A stretch of DNA of 64,000 nt from Channallabes apus (taxonomy: Eukaryota > Chordata > Actinopteri > Siluriformes > Clariidae), in the NCBI GenBank assembly GCA_030522415.1, contig CM060114.1, positions 26,373,304-26,437,303 of the forward strand. The letters run 5' to 3'. Of the stretch, positions 24,728 to 36,749 are shown piece after piece. Positions within the stretch are counted from its first letter, which is position 1. Each line of letters opens with the position of its first letter. The notes under the pieces were generated by a model. It searched no databases. It had not been told where the DNA came from and saw only the letters and a list, made by a program, of their open reading frames with translations. The position numbers and the translations under genes are program-made.

Positions 24728-24965
24728 TATATTGATTTTATTAATTTTATTATTTGGAAATGTCACAATTTGTACATTATTTTATCACTTTTTCTGACTG
24801 CTTACATAATTTCTTGGACATTATGATGAGTTACATACAGTAGTACATGAGTATCTGTTCACTGAATACTTTATTACTCTTACTCGAGTAATATTTTAGA
24901 TTATGAAGTACAGATACTCTTACTTGAGTAAATTTTTTTTGACTACTTTATCCACCTCTGACTAC

Positions 24966-26018
24966 AGGCGCCTGTGACCCTGTATACAGGATAACGGCAC
25001 ATGGACTGATGAGGTTAAGATCGGATTTGCTTTGTTGGCACAGAAATTAACTGTGTAAGGTTGGAATTGAATATGATCCTTAAATTCATGTTTATTCAAC
25101 AATATATTTTAACCAATTTTATGTAAAAGAAATGTATCTCCTCTTGATTGATTGGAATTCAGTGCTATTCAGTGTAGCTGAAATAGCTTTTGCTGATCCC
25201 ATCATTTAATTTAGTGCACTCATAATCGATTATAATATGCATCTCTGAAAAGATTTTGTAATTGTATTTTTCTTTGCAGATATGAAATTTTGCTTCTGCA
25301 GTCAAATCGATAAATATACCAATGCTGAGAGTTGATGCTCAATCATTTAGATCTTCGAAAGTTTTTTGTTGTTGTTTTACTTTCTACTTGTGCGACTGTC
25401 AAGTGTACAGATGCAAATGTAAAAGCTCAACACAGCAAGCTCAGGCTGTTTAAGGACATTTTGCATTTTTTGCCTCTAAGTTTAAATTGCCTTCACATTT
25501 CACAGAACAGGTAGTCATAAGATTTCATGCGCCACTTTGTTCTTTGTAAAAAAAAATGCATCTGCTTTATTTTAGCTGGGTAAATTTATTTTGTGATGTC
25601 TAGCATTTGCAATTTTTTTTCCACTTTACTGAGGTGAGTTGAAAAGTCTAGAATAAATTCAAACTTTTACATTTTTATAGTTCATATTCATGAGTAAAAG
25701 TACAGTAGGCTAGTGCCTGCTAAAAAAAACACACATTCAAAACCAGTCAGAGTCACTTCAGTCAGCTAAACACGTCTGATGAAGTTATGTCGTCTTAAAC
25801 AACTCCTTAGTAATTTCTTCTAAGTTATTTCGAATCGCATGTGAAGCACCGTGCTACTATATGTTTTGATCTTTCATTACTGCTAGTTAATGTGAGCAAG
25901 TGCAAGAACATAGCGCACTAACTTTCCACTCGATTTCCACTGAGTGGTATTTGGGATTCGACTATGGAACTTTGGGTTAGTTAGCGGAAGCTATTCTAAA
26001 GCGGAATAAGTGAGCGAG
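24966..26018. other. Intronic sequence, nothing recognised
   Basis: AT-rich apart from a short SINE-tail-like stretch at 24966-25000. Confidence 0.5.
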
Positions 26019-26568
26019 ATTGTAACAGGTTCGGCCCTTGTGGACGGATGGCACCACAGACACATGGACACAAGGCGAGGTCTTACAGGAAAAAGGGTAA
26101 TTTTATTAAGGAAAAATGGGAAGATGGAAATAAATGGGAGGAAAGATGTGAAAGAGTGCACGTGCAGGCCCAGATGGCATGCGGGCACATGGCGGACGGA
26201 AAGCAGTGATGGGAGAATGGCATGATGGAGCACGCGGAGGAAGCGCTTCTGCATGCTCCCATGATGACGACCTCTCCCGCTGTCACGAGCCAAGACCGGC
26301 CCCTCCCAGCTTGCCCTGTGTGCAGCCACAGGCGGGAGTCTCTCCTGGATTTCTGTCGGCTGGGCGGCTTTCCCAGCTGGGATCAGGGGCCTTAATGCAG
26401 TCCTCCTAGCAGTCTTTTCTTCTTTGGCGGCAGGGATGCGAGAACGGGCTGTATGTGGGAGTGAAGATACCGTGGGAGGTCAAGCTACTCTTTCCCACAT
26501 TGTCCTACTCGCGGAGATCAAAGGGCGGCATTCCGGTTTCCTCTTTAAAGTCTCTGTAACACCGTAAC
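26019..26568. repeat. Possible solo LTR (GC-rich island in the intron)
   Basis: A roughly 550-bp GC-rich block bounded by TGTAACA (26019) and GTAACA (ending about 26568). On the minus strand it would start TGTTACGGTG, carry an AATAAAATTACC polyadenylation-like signal (26095-26106) and end CCTGTTACA, giving TG...CA termini. I found no convincing 5-bp target duplication (GAGAT left, TCGCC right), so the borders or the call may be wrong. Confidence 0.35.
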
Positions 26569-26744
26569 ATCGCCCCGCTTGTGTGCCACTCTCTAGGAAC
26601 TTTGAATATATTCAGAACTGTCCATCACCTCTAAGGTTTATTCTTCTAGCTTTTTGGCTACATAGTACTGGCAAGAATATAAACGTGCCTTCACCCCGTT
26701 CATATTTGAAACCAAAATAAAATAAAATAGAAATTCATATCATC

Positions 26745-26900
26745 TGCATGGCAGGCTCTCCACTGGTGTCCCCCAAAGCTTATTACGTAGTCCTCTTTTG
26801 TTCTTCTGTGATGCTTGATCTCATGGTGAGATCATGCTGTATCTTCACACAGGTTTTCATACAGCTATGTGGATAAAACACAATTCATCCTTTACATAAA
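26745..26900 (+). pseudogene. LINE reverse transcriptase fragment (L2/Rex1-type)
   Basis: Plus-strand readings SGVPQSLL, RSPLLFF and FSYSYVDKTQFIL follow the order GVPQGSxLGPLLF...YADDTQ of these LINEs, with YADD decayed to YVDK and a deletion between blocks. Confidence 0.55.
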
Positions 26901-26984
26901 ACACTGCTCAAATTTTAGAACTTGTTCAGTCACTTGTTTTTTTTCATTTATTTATTTATTTATTTATTTATTTAATTCTCTGGG

Positions 26985-27200
26985 CAGACCGGTTTCTTCC
27001 CACAGTCAAAAGACTTGCAGATTAGGTTTTTGGTGTTCCCAAATTGCCTGTAATATGTGAATGAGCATGTGAGTGTGTGTATGTTTGTGTGTGCCCTGCG
27101 ATGGACTGGTACCCTGTCCTGGGTGCACCCCACCTTGTGCCCCAAGTCTCCTGGGATAGGCTCCAGGTCCCCCAAGTGGTATGGATGATGAGTGAGTAAG
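26985..27200 (+). repeat. V-SINE/DANA-like SINE, 3' two-thirds
   Basis: Starts inside the central block (GGTTTCTTCCCACAG), then CAAATTGCCTGTAATATG, (TG)n, CCCTGCGATGGACTGG, and CCTGGGATAGGCTCCAGG. The tRNA head is absent. Confidence 0.8.
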
Positions 27201-27334
27201 TGAGACCAAGTTGATAGATGGCCCTGAGCACCCTGAGTTTCAGACACTCAGACAAAAAAGTGTCATAATTAGATCAATGAAAGGAAAACAGCAGAATTAA
27301 TGTTTAGGCTGTGTTCAATAAATGTATCAGATTT

Positions 27335-27596
27335 GTCACTCATTCTCTATACCACTTATCCTATACAGGTTTGCAGGAGCCTATATCAGGGGACTCTGGG
27401 CACTAGGTGCGGGGCACCCTAGACAGGGTGACGATGCATTGCAGGGCACACAAGCACACACACTCATACACACACTACAGGAAATTAGATAACACTTGGT
27501 AAATCATGTCTTTGGATTGTGGCAGGAAACCGCAGTTCACCAAAGAGCATACACTCCACAAACGAATTGGACCCTTGACCATAATCGCTATGCCAA
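27335..27596 (-). repeat. V-SINE/DANA-like SINE, minus strand, upstream member of a pair
   Basis: The minus-strand tail (reverse complement of CTCTATACCACTTATCC) lies at 27340-27360, the central block near 27500-27530 and a decayed head near 27590. Confidence 0.65.
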
Positions 27597-27857
27597 AGTG
27601 CCTTCATTTTTTCATCATCTATACTGCTTTATCATGTATACAAGATCGCTGGGGGCCTGGAACCTATCACAGGAGGGTTCGGGCACGAGACGGTGATCAC
27701 CCTGGATTCACACACTTTTGGGAAAATTTGGGAACGCAAATTAGTCTAATCTGCATGAGTACCCGGAGGAAACCCATCAAGCACAGGGAGAACATGCAAA
27801 ATCCATGCAAACAGACCCAAGACGGGAATCGAACCTGGACCCTGGAGGTGTTAATTG
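27597..27857 (-). repeat. V-SINE/DANA-like SINE, minus strand, second member of a pair
   Basis: Tail (reverse complement of CTATACTGCTTTATCATG) at 27620, central block at 27770-27810, B-box-like GGTTCGATTCCCG near 27828. Directly adjoins the previous copy in the same orientation. Confidence 0.75.
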
Positions 27858-28880
27858 TTATTGCTATGTCAGCACAATCAATTGAGTTAATGGAGAAAAG
27901 TATGCTGTAACTCAATATGCTTAGATATTGCACCTTTCTTTTGTACAGTACTTTCCAGCCTCCAGCTCATTAAAAATCTATCAATATCCATAATCCTGAC
28001 TTTACACTATATGTAGCTTAAGGGTTATTTGATCATATAACTATGAATCAGTGACTCCACTGCTAAACCCCTGGCATTTGTTTCAACATATTTTGACTGT
28101 TTCAGGCTGTCTTCAGCATTTCTCTTTTATTCAACAAAAGTGGATGAGTTCCATCATTCCTTCTGCAAAGAGAAGCTCAGCCTCTCACTTCTCAAAACCA
28201 GCAAAAGCCATTCTGAGCACACAGGGCCTGTCAGAGTAGAAGCAGCCCTCTGAGATTGAGATAACAGCCTATTCATATACAATACACACTAACTTGAAAG
28301 TAGGAGCACTTTTAAGCGGTGCCTGTCTAGTGCATGACTGTCCCTGAAAGGATGCTTGGGATTCTTTTGCATGATAAAAGAACTCTGGCTTGCAGAGAAA
28401 TGTGTGTGTTTAGGGATGGAAGGGGGGGGGGGGGGGTGGCTGTTTGCCACAAGAGTCCAATGCCAATCTCCAGGCTCAGCAAAGCAAAACCTAAACAATC
28501 TGTCAACTAAATTCTTCAACTTCAAAACAGGCTAGCATTTATTTCACGTTCATCAATACACAATAAATATTATAAAGAATAATTTAGACATGGAGTACCA
28601 TACAGATTGATTGATCCATACGAGAATGCATCTTCTAAATTTCTCTCACTATTAGTGGGAGTGTATGTACGTACAGTACAAAGTCACAAAAAAAAAATGG
28701 GTGAGGACCATTGCATCAGTTAAATGAAAGAAGAATATGTTATTGCATCCTGTTTTTAAATAAGAAGCACGATAACCATTGTCTAATGACCATAATAACC
28801 AAGATATCTTAGATGGTATGGGGAAAAAAGCATTTCACCAGATAGAAAAGCTGTGTACAAGGGTTTTTTTTCTTTCTTTT
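27858..28880. other. Intronic sequence with a G-homopolymer, otherwise nothing recognised
   Basis: Includes a run of 14 or more G at 28423-28436. No exon or element family identified. Confidence 0.5.
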
Positions 28881-28884
28881 GCTC

Positions 28885-29490
28885 ATGGTGTGTTCGAGTC
28901 AAACCGAGACTTTTGATTGTGGAAAATAATAGAACACAGTTATGAGAGCAGAAATTCTCTGTATTTTTCTATATAATCCCCTGATACACTAATGCACTTA
29001 TCCCAACATTTCACTAGTTCTTACCATCAATTGCTGGAGCAATGATCTGACTGCCAGAGTCACGACTAAAGTGCTGGCCTCCCAGGAACGCCATTAATGG
29101 CCCAATCATGTGGAATAACTTTGAGTGAGGTAGGACTGTACAGGGGATCTTGGAATAACACCCAGCCAATTTCCTGTAATGTGCAAGTGGTGATGATTTA
29201 AATATCGTTTGTAAAGTTCCTATAGAGAGATGTGTATCTTATACAAGTTGGTGACAAACTATCCATCAATTTTCAATAAGCAGGTGTTTCACTCATGAAA
29301 TGTCCATGGGAAAGGATTGCAGTGGGTTCCTCAGCCTGGATCATCATTAATGGACATACGGCCTTCTTTAAAATGTTTGCACTTAAATGTTTTACCCAGC
29401 ACTGGGTCTTATCACTGTACTATGCTTGAAGCCTTCTGTAAATGTCAATCAGTTAGATGCTTTCATTCACAAGAAAGTTCATCATAAGTC
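28885..29490 (-). pseudogene. Mariner-like transposase remnant, copy 2
   Basis: Minus-strand reading includes CKHFKEGRMSINDDPG (near 29350), matching the FKxGRxSxEDDPRxGRP linker of mariner transposases. 28885-29175 is similar to the reverse complement of 11870-12180, including the shared GGGATTATATAGA-type end. Many stops. Confidence 0.6.
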
Positions 29491-29949
29491 CCGGTTAGAC
29501 CTGAACGTCCCGCGTAGTATTACAGTATTTCGAATTTCTATAATAATTTCATGAAATAATGACATATCTTCCATTGTAGCTGAAAACTTCTGTAATCTTA
29601 TATGTAAAGCATGATTTCATTAACAGAGACGAATGATAAAATGATACACACTTTTCAAGAGCATAAGCAGTTGATATAGTCGATATGGTGACATTAAAAT
29701 TGATTAGCCACTGCAGCAGTAGTCTGGAGTTTATCTTAGCGTACGTTATCAGAACACCATAAACTGTTTTTCTTCGTTTCACTTATTTATTAATTAGCAC
29801 GGTCTGTTTAGCAGGATAATATAGACACAACGGAACATGAAGTGTACTGTAGCATGTTGAGGTATGTACAGTAATACATTATATCTTATGATCATACCTG
29901 AACAGGTATGTAAAGATTGTGTGTCTCTGTGTGTTGTTCTTTTGTACAG

Positions 29950-30063
29950 TGGTTTGGAGACCTGGTTACCCCGGTATGGTGGGAAGACGTATGGCTCAAA
30001 GAGGGATTTGCTCATTTCTTCGAGTACGTTGGGACCGACTTCCTCTTCCCAAAGTGGAATATG
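29950..30063 (+). CDS. trhde: Internal exon of M1 zinc aminopeptidase, TRH-degrading ectoenzyme type (third zinc ligand exon)
   Basis: This 114-nt exon (38 codons, phase 0 at both ends) follows a pyrimidine-rich tract ending in TTGTACAG and is followed by a GTAAGA donor. It encodes [20 protein letters not shown] and a short continuation through [10 protein letters not shown] to PKWNM. The Glu of WLKE (codon 30001-30003) is the third zinc ligand expected 18 residues after the HEXXH motif, and joining this exon to 1030-1184 places it exactly there. The reading frame is intact. The downstream exons, which should carry the catalytic Tyr and the C-terminal ERAP1-like domain, are not found in the remaining 34 kb, so the next intron is also long. 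The HEICH spelling in the upstream exon makes another M1 peptidase unlikely. Confidence 0.93.
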
Positions 30064-30496
30064 GTAAGATCCTCTGATTTGTTTTGGATAAGTAGCATTT
30101 TGGCACATCACCCAAAAAGCACCACTCATGCTCTTTCCATAGCCATGCAACTCAACTGATTATGACTCCACAAGACCGCTTTGGTATCCTGCACGGGGAC
30201 AGAGATACTTTTAGTCGTACAGTATGCCCAGCGCATCATGTAAGCATCAAGGCTTACATTACGTTATATACATTAGCTTTTCTGTGGGATCAGACCAGAT
30301 AGGCTGGCCTTTGGTATTCATGAACAGAAATTTGTGAAGTTGATGCAAGTATGCAAAACTGTCCTGGGCTTATGTTTTTAAGGAAAAAAGACCCAAATTA
30401 AATAAAAACACAATATCAAAAGGATTCTATGGTGACTAAGCACAGGAACTTAACTATGAACCAAAAGGCACCCTCCAGTTCCAAAATATGTGTATA

Positions 30497-30964
30497 CAGT
30501 GGAAGCTCGAATTACGAGCATAACACTTAACCAAAACACTTGTAAACCAAATTCAATTTTCCCATAATAAATAATGGAAACTTAAATTATTCGTTCCACA
30601 GCCCCCAAAAAATAAATACATAAAAATAATTAAGACAAAATATAAAGTAAAAATAAAACAAATTAACCTGCTCTTTACCTTTAAAAAAAGGTACAAATAA
30701 ATCCAGACGGAGAAGTGTTTACTTTTATTTGCTGCATTGTCAGGCTATAGTACAAACTTTTGGGTGGATCTTGCACTTAAATCCAACAAAAAAAACTACT
30801 GAAGAGAAAACAAAACTCTATATCCTAGCTTACAGTACATCTCGCATTTGTGTTTTGCACACACCAGACTGCATTACCCACAATGCATCTCCCGCACTAG
30901 ACTACACTTCTACACTGTTCGTGTAGACCAGAGAGTGTTTGTGTGAAGCAGAGAGGGGGTGCTT

Positions 30965-31013
<49 letters not shown>

Positions 31014-31494
31014 GTCACAAGCTCACACAGGCTGAAACGGAGATGGAGAAAATGTATCTTTAACCTCTGTAATGAGACTTTCTTTTGCTTTACACGCACG
31101 CTGTACACACGGGTATTATAAGAAACAGTACATGGGCACTGTACACACGCGCTTACAAACACAAAATAAAATATGTTTTACACACACACGCGTGGTCACA
31201 GTGTTATAGTAAACAGTACACGCGTGCATGGATGTTGTTTATACCAGTAAGAGACACGCACTAAGACCCAGCAGGGGAGACGATTACCCACAGCGTAAGA
31301 AAGAGAAAAAATGTTGGCTCAGTTGTGATCACGTAACGCTCGGTGTCAAAACAAGAAGCACATGTGCGATACATGATACTCGGTACTCGTAAACAAAGAC
31401 AATGCTCGTTTTTCAAGTCAAAATTTATTAAAAATCTTTGCTCGTCTTGCAGAACATTCATAAACTGCGTTACTCGTAATCCGAGATTTCACTG
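30497..31494. mobile_element. Non-autonomous Tc1/mariner-like MITE
   Basis: Flanked by TA (30495-30496 and 31495-31496). The ends CAGTGGAAGCTCGAATTACG and CGTAATCCGAGATTTCACTG are imperfect inverted repeats. Contains a (CA)n tract (30968-31010) and CACACGC-rich sequence. No transposase reading; the 998-bp size suits a MITE. Confidence 0.8.
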
Positions 31495-31727
31495 TATTGT
31501 GGATTCGCCCAAACAGGTACTCCCTCAAATGACCACTAGGATCTGGCTCCAAACGTCAGTCAATCCCCATAGAGCTCTATATTAAATGTCTTTAAAATTA
31601 AAATATTAGTTAAAATGTCTTTAAAATTAAAATAACTGGTTATGTCCTGGTACAAGAATAGTTTTGGTCTCTAAATCTAGATTTTACAACTATACAGCAG
31701 GATTTGTTATGTTGAAATTATTTAAAG

Positions 31728-32844
31728 CAGGGGTGTCAAACTCATTTTAGGATGAGGGCCGGATGAGAAGAAATGTGACCATGTACGGGCTGAATTTGTT
31801 TTTTGTTTTTTTAATCATAGTGCATCAAATTACAACAAATACATTATATTCTGTAAAACTGCATTTAACAAGTCCTCAGAAACTGTTCATTAACACTCAT
31901 TCATTTTGGGGGAAAAACAATGCCAAGTAATGGCAAGCAAAATCCTTTCTTTTGAACATGAATATTACTTGTCAGATACTTTTTAGTAATGATAAAATAA
32001 GAAATAAAAAATGCTGCAGACACTGTGTACAGACAGTTACATTAAATATGAAGCTATAGGCTACAATATAATTTACAAACTAGAAAAACACTTCACAATT
32101 AAAAAAAAACTGCCTTTAAAAACTCAATAGTTTAGAAAAAATCATATACAAAAATAAATTCTTTTTTGTTAATGCAAATGAAAAAAAATCATTCACTTTG
32201 GATATGAACATTAACTATACACTACAAATGAGAACTTTTCTTTAACAAATAAAAATCTAGATGAGTTTTTTTTTTTTAAGCAGATGCTGAAGCATTAACT
32301 TTTTCCGTTCGCTGCTGTCCAGTGTATTTATCATATTTCTCTGTGTGTATGTCATAGTGCCGTTTAATGTTGTATTCTTTTTGCACAGCCACGGCTTGTG
32401 GGCAGATTAAACCGGCTTGCCGTTGACCTCACAGAAGAAATACTTCTCCTGAAACATCCGCCATTCCAGATCATTTTTTCTTTTTTGGACTTTTTTAAAA
32501 AATCGCGAGTGCTTGCCACACATCTTCAAATAGCCAAAGAAATTTGATTTAGGCGCCAATTTAGAATGCGCATGCGTGTTAGAGGTTTCGGCAGAAGCGC
32601 AATAGAAGAGCAGTTAAATGATCAATGATAAAATAAAAAAATTAATAAAAGCAAACACAATATTGCAGCGAATACCCGGACATAGACTTTATTTAATACT
32701 ACTGCTAATAATAATAATAATAATGATAATAAAAAAGATTTGATATTTAATATTCAATATCATTTAATATTCAAATCATCCCAGCCATACTGGATGCCTT
32801 ACTGGGCCGCATTCGGCCTGCGGGCCGTATGTTTGACACCCCTG
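31728..32844. mobile_element. Non-autonomous hAT transposon
   Basis: Ends CAGGGGTGTCAAAC and GTTTGACACCCCTG are perfect 14-bp inverted repeats. Flanks ATTTAAAG (31720-31727) and ATTTAAAA (32845-32852) are an 8-bp duplication with one mismatch. On the minus strand, 32300-32500 encodes NDLEWRMFQEKYFFCEVNGK, the start of a BED-type zinc-finger region of hAT transposases, soon frameshifted. The rest of the transposase is missing. Confidence 0.88.
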
Positions 32845-32852
32845 ATTTAAAA

Positions 32853-34630
32853 CCTTAAAATTATGCATACTTAGGGTTTCTGATTTGAGTGACATCTGCA
32901 TTGCAGTTGTTAAACCATGAAGTTTTTGATATGCATCACTTTAGCTAATTAGACACAGAAAACTGTAATATAAATACACAAACTTAACACATGTGCACTT
33001 CATTATTGATATGTGACCAGCAGTGGCCACATGAAAGTTTAGTCCAGTAACTTCCTGGCGTTTCCCTGAGAGTCACAACTGTTTAGTCCTTTTTCTCATG
33101 GTGAGAAAAATCAAAATGCTTTCAGCAAAAGCGAGACGGAGATGGTTGATGACTTGTACCAGCAGATAATGGACAAAAAATACATTATGCATTTAATTTT
33201 GTGTAGTTAAAGATGCTGTTATGAACAATCAGAGCTTTTTAAAAAGTTTTAAAAGTGTATTTGCCCCAAACCCCCAGTACAGTGAAACATGTCATTAGAA
33301 TTACATTAAAGGTTTTTTTTTCTTTTCTTTTTACCGTGGAAACACAGTATAGAAAAAAATGAAAAGATTTCATAATTGTTATAAAATATGCGATGCATCT
33401 TTGATGTTTGGGGCTGTTTAATAAGAAGCTGGTCCGCAAGTTCATCGGAGATAGATTGCATTGTAAAGTTTTTTTTTTTTTTTTTTACTCTTTTTAAATC
33501 AAAAGCCTGATCTCCATGATAAACACATTTTCATTCAAATGTAAAAAAATTAATTTAAAGCCATTTGGAGTCACTAAGCCGCATACTAGGATGATTTTCT
33601 CAGCTCAGCTCGCAGTTCACCTGGTGTGTGTGTGTGTGTGGTAATGGAGGGGGGGGGGGGGGGTTGGGTGGGTGTATCAAGAAGTTCTATGTAGAGGATT
33701 GCTCCTAGATCCCTCTGCAGTTGTCATCCAAACTCCAGTCTTATCCACAAAGGGCTGAAATGGTTGCAGGCTTTCACTCCAGCCACACAGGAGACACACT
33801 TGATATGTAACTGGAGACCAGAGCCTGGTTGAAATGAAAACTTGCAGCAGTGCCAACTCTTGGCACATAAGATTGAAGACCCCTTGTAATACACAAAGAG
33901 GCTTGATGGTGTTTTCTTTCTTGTGGAGGCATGATAAAATATTTATAGTAGGGGCGATGTTAAAACCAGTGTTTTGCAGAACAAAATGCCTTACGTTGTT
34001 GAAGATGATAATGAAGTTAGATGGTAAGAGTCGCGTGATGTGATGTGAGCATGTCTGGCGGGGAGTTCAGAATCACCTCACTCTTCATTTTATCTCGCAC
34101 ATTCTCGATGATGGCTGGCTGTGATATTTGATGGGAGGTCTGAAATCTTCTAATAGCTCGACAATGGAACTACTCAGGTACGTGCATTATACAGTACATG
34201 AGTAATGCATTATGGTCTTAGTCGTATAAAAGCAATGGTGTATGGGGACAATTACACACATATGAAGACAGATAGACAGCTGCATTTGTGATTTGTATTT
34301 TTGTGCCTGTAATGCTCTATTAGATCCATTCCACATTTCCACTGAATACCAAACAGGGCAAACAGAAAAGCTACAGAATGAGAGAGAGAGAGAAGCTCAG
34401 TCTGAAACAGTGGCATGGAGCTCACCACCTGTAAGATGAAGGGTCATCGTGTCAAGGTCATGGGTCTAATACCTGCCAGGCATAACCTACATCTACACCT
34501 CAACCTCAGACAGATTTAGAGATACTCATCACTCCCAGGCCCAGGGACCAAATGCAATTGTTCTCTGTGTACAAGAGATTTCTACCCACCTCTACCAGGA
34601 TTTCAAAACTTCTTCTCTTCATAACCTTGT
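32853..34630. other. Intronic sequence, nothing recognised apart from a G-homopolymer
   Basis: G-run at 33644-33662 preceded by (GT)n, and (GA)n at 34380-34394. No coding or repeat family identified. Confidence 0.5.
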
Positions 34631-34634
34631 TTAG

Positions 34635-34850
34635 TATTTGAAACGATGGGAGGTAACAGAACATGAGTACATATACAGAACATCGCTTCTGTACTGAAGT
34701 ACATATTTCACATATCTGTACTTTACTCAAGTCATTTTCTAAATTATACTGTTTTCTTTTTACTCCAAGCATAAAGTACAGCAAGTGTCTGTACTTTTAC
34801 ATAATTACATTTTTGCATAACAACAAAAAGGTCTTGGAAATCTGAAGCAG
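34635..34850. repeat. Fragment of the ACTTGAGTA-type hAT-like repeat
   Basis: Contains CTGTACTTTACTCAAGTCAT and ACTGAAGTACATATTTC, resembling the arms at 22888 and 24900. Ends not definable. Confidence 0.35.
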
Positions 34851-35287
34851 AGCTGGTTACAGACAGTGATGAAAACAGCATGCTCACAGATGGGAAGCAG
34901 AGAGAGACGGAGATTTGTCATATGAAAATAGCTACACACAAGGACTGTGAAGAGAAAACACAACGCTGCTCATACGTGTACTAGGTAGCAGCGCACCTCC
35001 AAGGTGCTACAAGAGCAAAGTTCCCTTTCAAGGCTACACTCGATGCTGTGTGAAAACGGTATGGGAAACATGTTGTCATGTCGGCGGTTGTGCAGCATGT
35101 GTGTACAAACACGCCAAATTTTGGCTTATATAAGCTCGGTCAGGTGACGTCATCTGATTAGACGCAGCTGCAGGTTATAAATAGTGGTGGACAACCTCAG
35201 ATCATTTGTCTTCACGACATTGTGAATGCAACGTGTGCAAGCACAAAATACATTTAAAACAATGAGAACTTAAAAGTTACTGAGATA

Positions 35288-36256
35288 ATGGCGGAGTTTA
35301 GCGCTATATGTCCGTGTGAGAACTATCTCTCTGAAGGCGACATCTCTGAGAGCCATGCTCTTGATGGATTTAAAGGAGAGTGTGAGCATTGTGATAATCT
35401 CCCGGTAAAAATGCTCCGCGCGCGCCTCGCGTTCTTCAGGGAACCACGCGCCGTGCTGCACTCCTGGGGATCACAGGTTGATCTGGCCAAGGCAGGAGAG
35501 ACGGAGCCTCTCCTTTCTCTCGCCTCCTCCCCCGATCACATAGTCTCTCCCTCCACTTCACGAGCGCACTCCAGTGCTTCTCGTGAGTCGATGGAAGAGA
35601 CCATCTCCCTGGCTTCTGTAGAAATGGCAGCAGCCACCTCAGAACGACCCTCTAGAGATGACAGAGAGTATAAAGGGTTGCTGGAAGTCATAACGCGTGC
35701 AGTCGAACTACTTCACATTGACTGGCCACAGGAGCAGGCTCACCCCACACAGTCAAAATTAGACGAAAGGTTTCTGTCGGGTGGCCAGGAGAGGGCACCA
35801 AAATGCTGCTCTCTCCCATTTTTTGATGATCTCCATAGTGAACTATCCCATTCATGGGATAAACCTTTTTCATCCCGTGTTTTTGTACCACCAACCTCGT
35901 TCTTTTCCAACATGGTTGATGCGAAGACACGAGGCTATGTGGTGATGCCCCAGGTTGAGGAGACGCTAGCTAGCTATCTCACTCCAGGAACATCATCATC
36001 ATTGAAGAAGCCAATCCTCCCCTCCAAGCCGTGTAGAATTTCTTCTAACCTGGTAGGGAAAGCGTTTCAAGCAGCAGGTCAGGCTGGCGCTTCATTGCAC
36101 ACCATGGCGGTTTTGCAAGCGTACCAGGCTGATCTGCTGAATGATTTGAGCACGAGAGGCACCGTGGATCAAGAAGCATCCACAGAGTTACGCCGGGCTA
36201 CTGATCTGTCCCTGCGGGCGAGTAAAAAAAACAGATCCCTCACAGATCGCCTCTAA
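35288..36256 (+). pseudogene. DIRS first ORF (Gag-like), copy B
   Basis: This 322-codon open frame is the longest intact DIRS coding segment in the window. A Cys/His-rich start (CPCENYL ... CEHCDNLPVKMLRARLAFF) is followed by a Ser-rich linker, VEETLASYLTPG near residues 222-233, and the conserved C-terminal part (ASLHTMAVLQAYQADLLNDL, then ELRRATDLSLRASK). The Cys/His pattern near residues 8-40 may bind nucleic acid, as expected of a Gag-like protein, but that is inferred. The start is the first ATG after the left repeat. It stops at 36254-36256, short of the C-terminal extension visible in copy A (RHLWLNL...), so it is probably truncated. The RT frame does not follow in the same frame. Confidence 0.75.
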
Positions 36257-36749
36257 AAGCTCAGACCGCCGCGCCATCTTCTTCTCTACGAAGAGGCCCT
36301 GAAGGCTTAGGCCAGGGTAGTGGGGGTGACCCCCCGGGGGAGAGCACGTAATTTTCTTCTTTAAGAACATGCCCCCCCCCCCCCCCCCCACGGTCCGATG
36401 TTTAGTTCCGCCGCCTTTGGTGTTTCGGACGACACCGGTCCTCAACGACATGTTAGCTCTTTGGTTAAATTCCTGCTGTATTCCAGGATGCCGAACAGCT
36501 AACAAGACCCCCAACCAACAGCCCCCCCTCCCGCATCACATCACTCTCCGTGTTTCAGAATGGCGTGGTCTCCACTTCCATGAAACCGGAAAATGCGCAT
36601 CTCCTGACAGAGGCTGCTGGAGGAACGGGGCCATAGAACATGTTCCCCTACCAGATAGTGAGTCAGGTATTGCTTAGTTCCTATAGGAACAGTGGGGCTG
36701 CGTCCAGTTTTTAGACTGGTTTGGTGGTTTTTACCACCATCTAAAATAA

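Larger units (their letters stand above)
22888..24965. mobile_element. Non-autonomous hAT-like repeat split by a Tc1 copy
   Basis: Left piece 22888-23172 (CTTTTTACTTTTACTTGAGT...) and right piece 24730-24965 (ACTCTTACTTGAGTAAATTT, ending CACCTCTG) form inverted ACTTGAGTA-rich ends typical of a common fish repeat that I recall as hAT-derived. Tc1 copy 23175-24727 sits between them. Flanks beyond 24965 (CGCCTGTGACCCTGTATACA) look like SINE tail. Confidence 0.5.

Noticed and set aside
25991..26409. Overlapping open frames on both strands in the GC-rich block
   Set aside because: GC-rich sequence lacks stops by chance; no conserved motif or splice context; more likely a repeat (possible solo LTR).
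29794..30150. 118-codon minus-strand open frame
   Set aside because: It overlaps the well-supported trhde exon in antisense and has no motif.
35288..36256. 322-codon open frame as a possible host gene
   Set aside because: It lies inside a DIRS copy, its C-terminal part matches the gag-like ORF of copy A, and it sits between the left repeat and the RT region.
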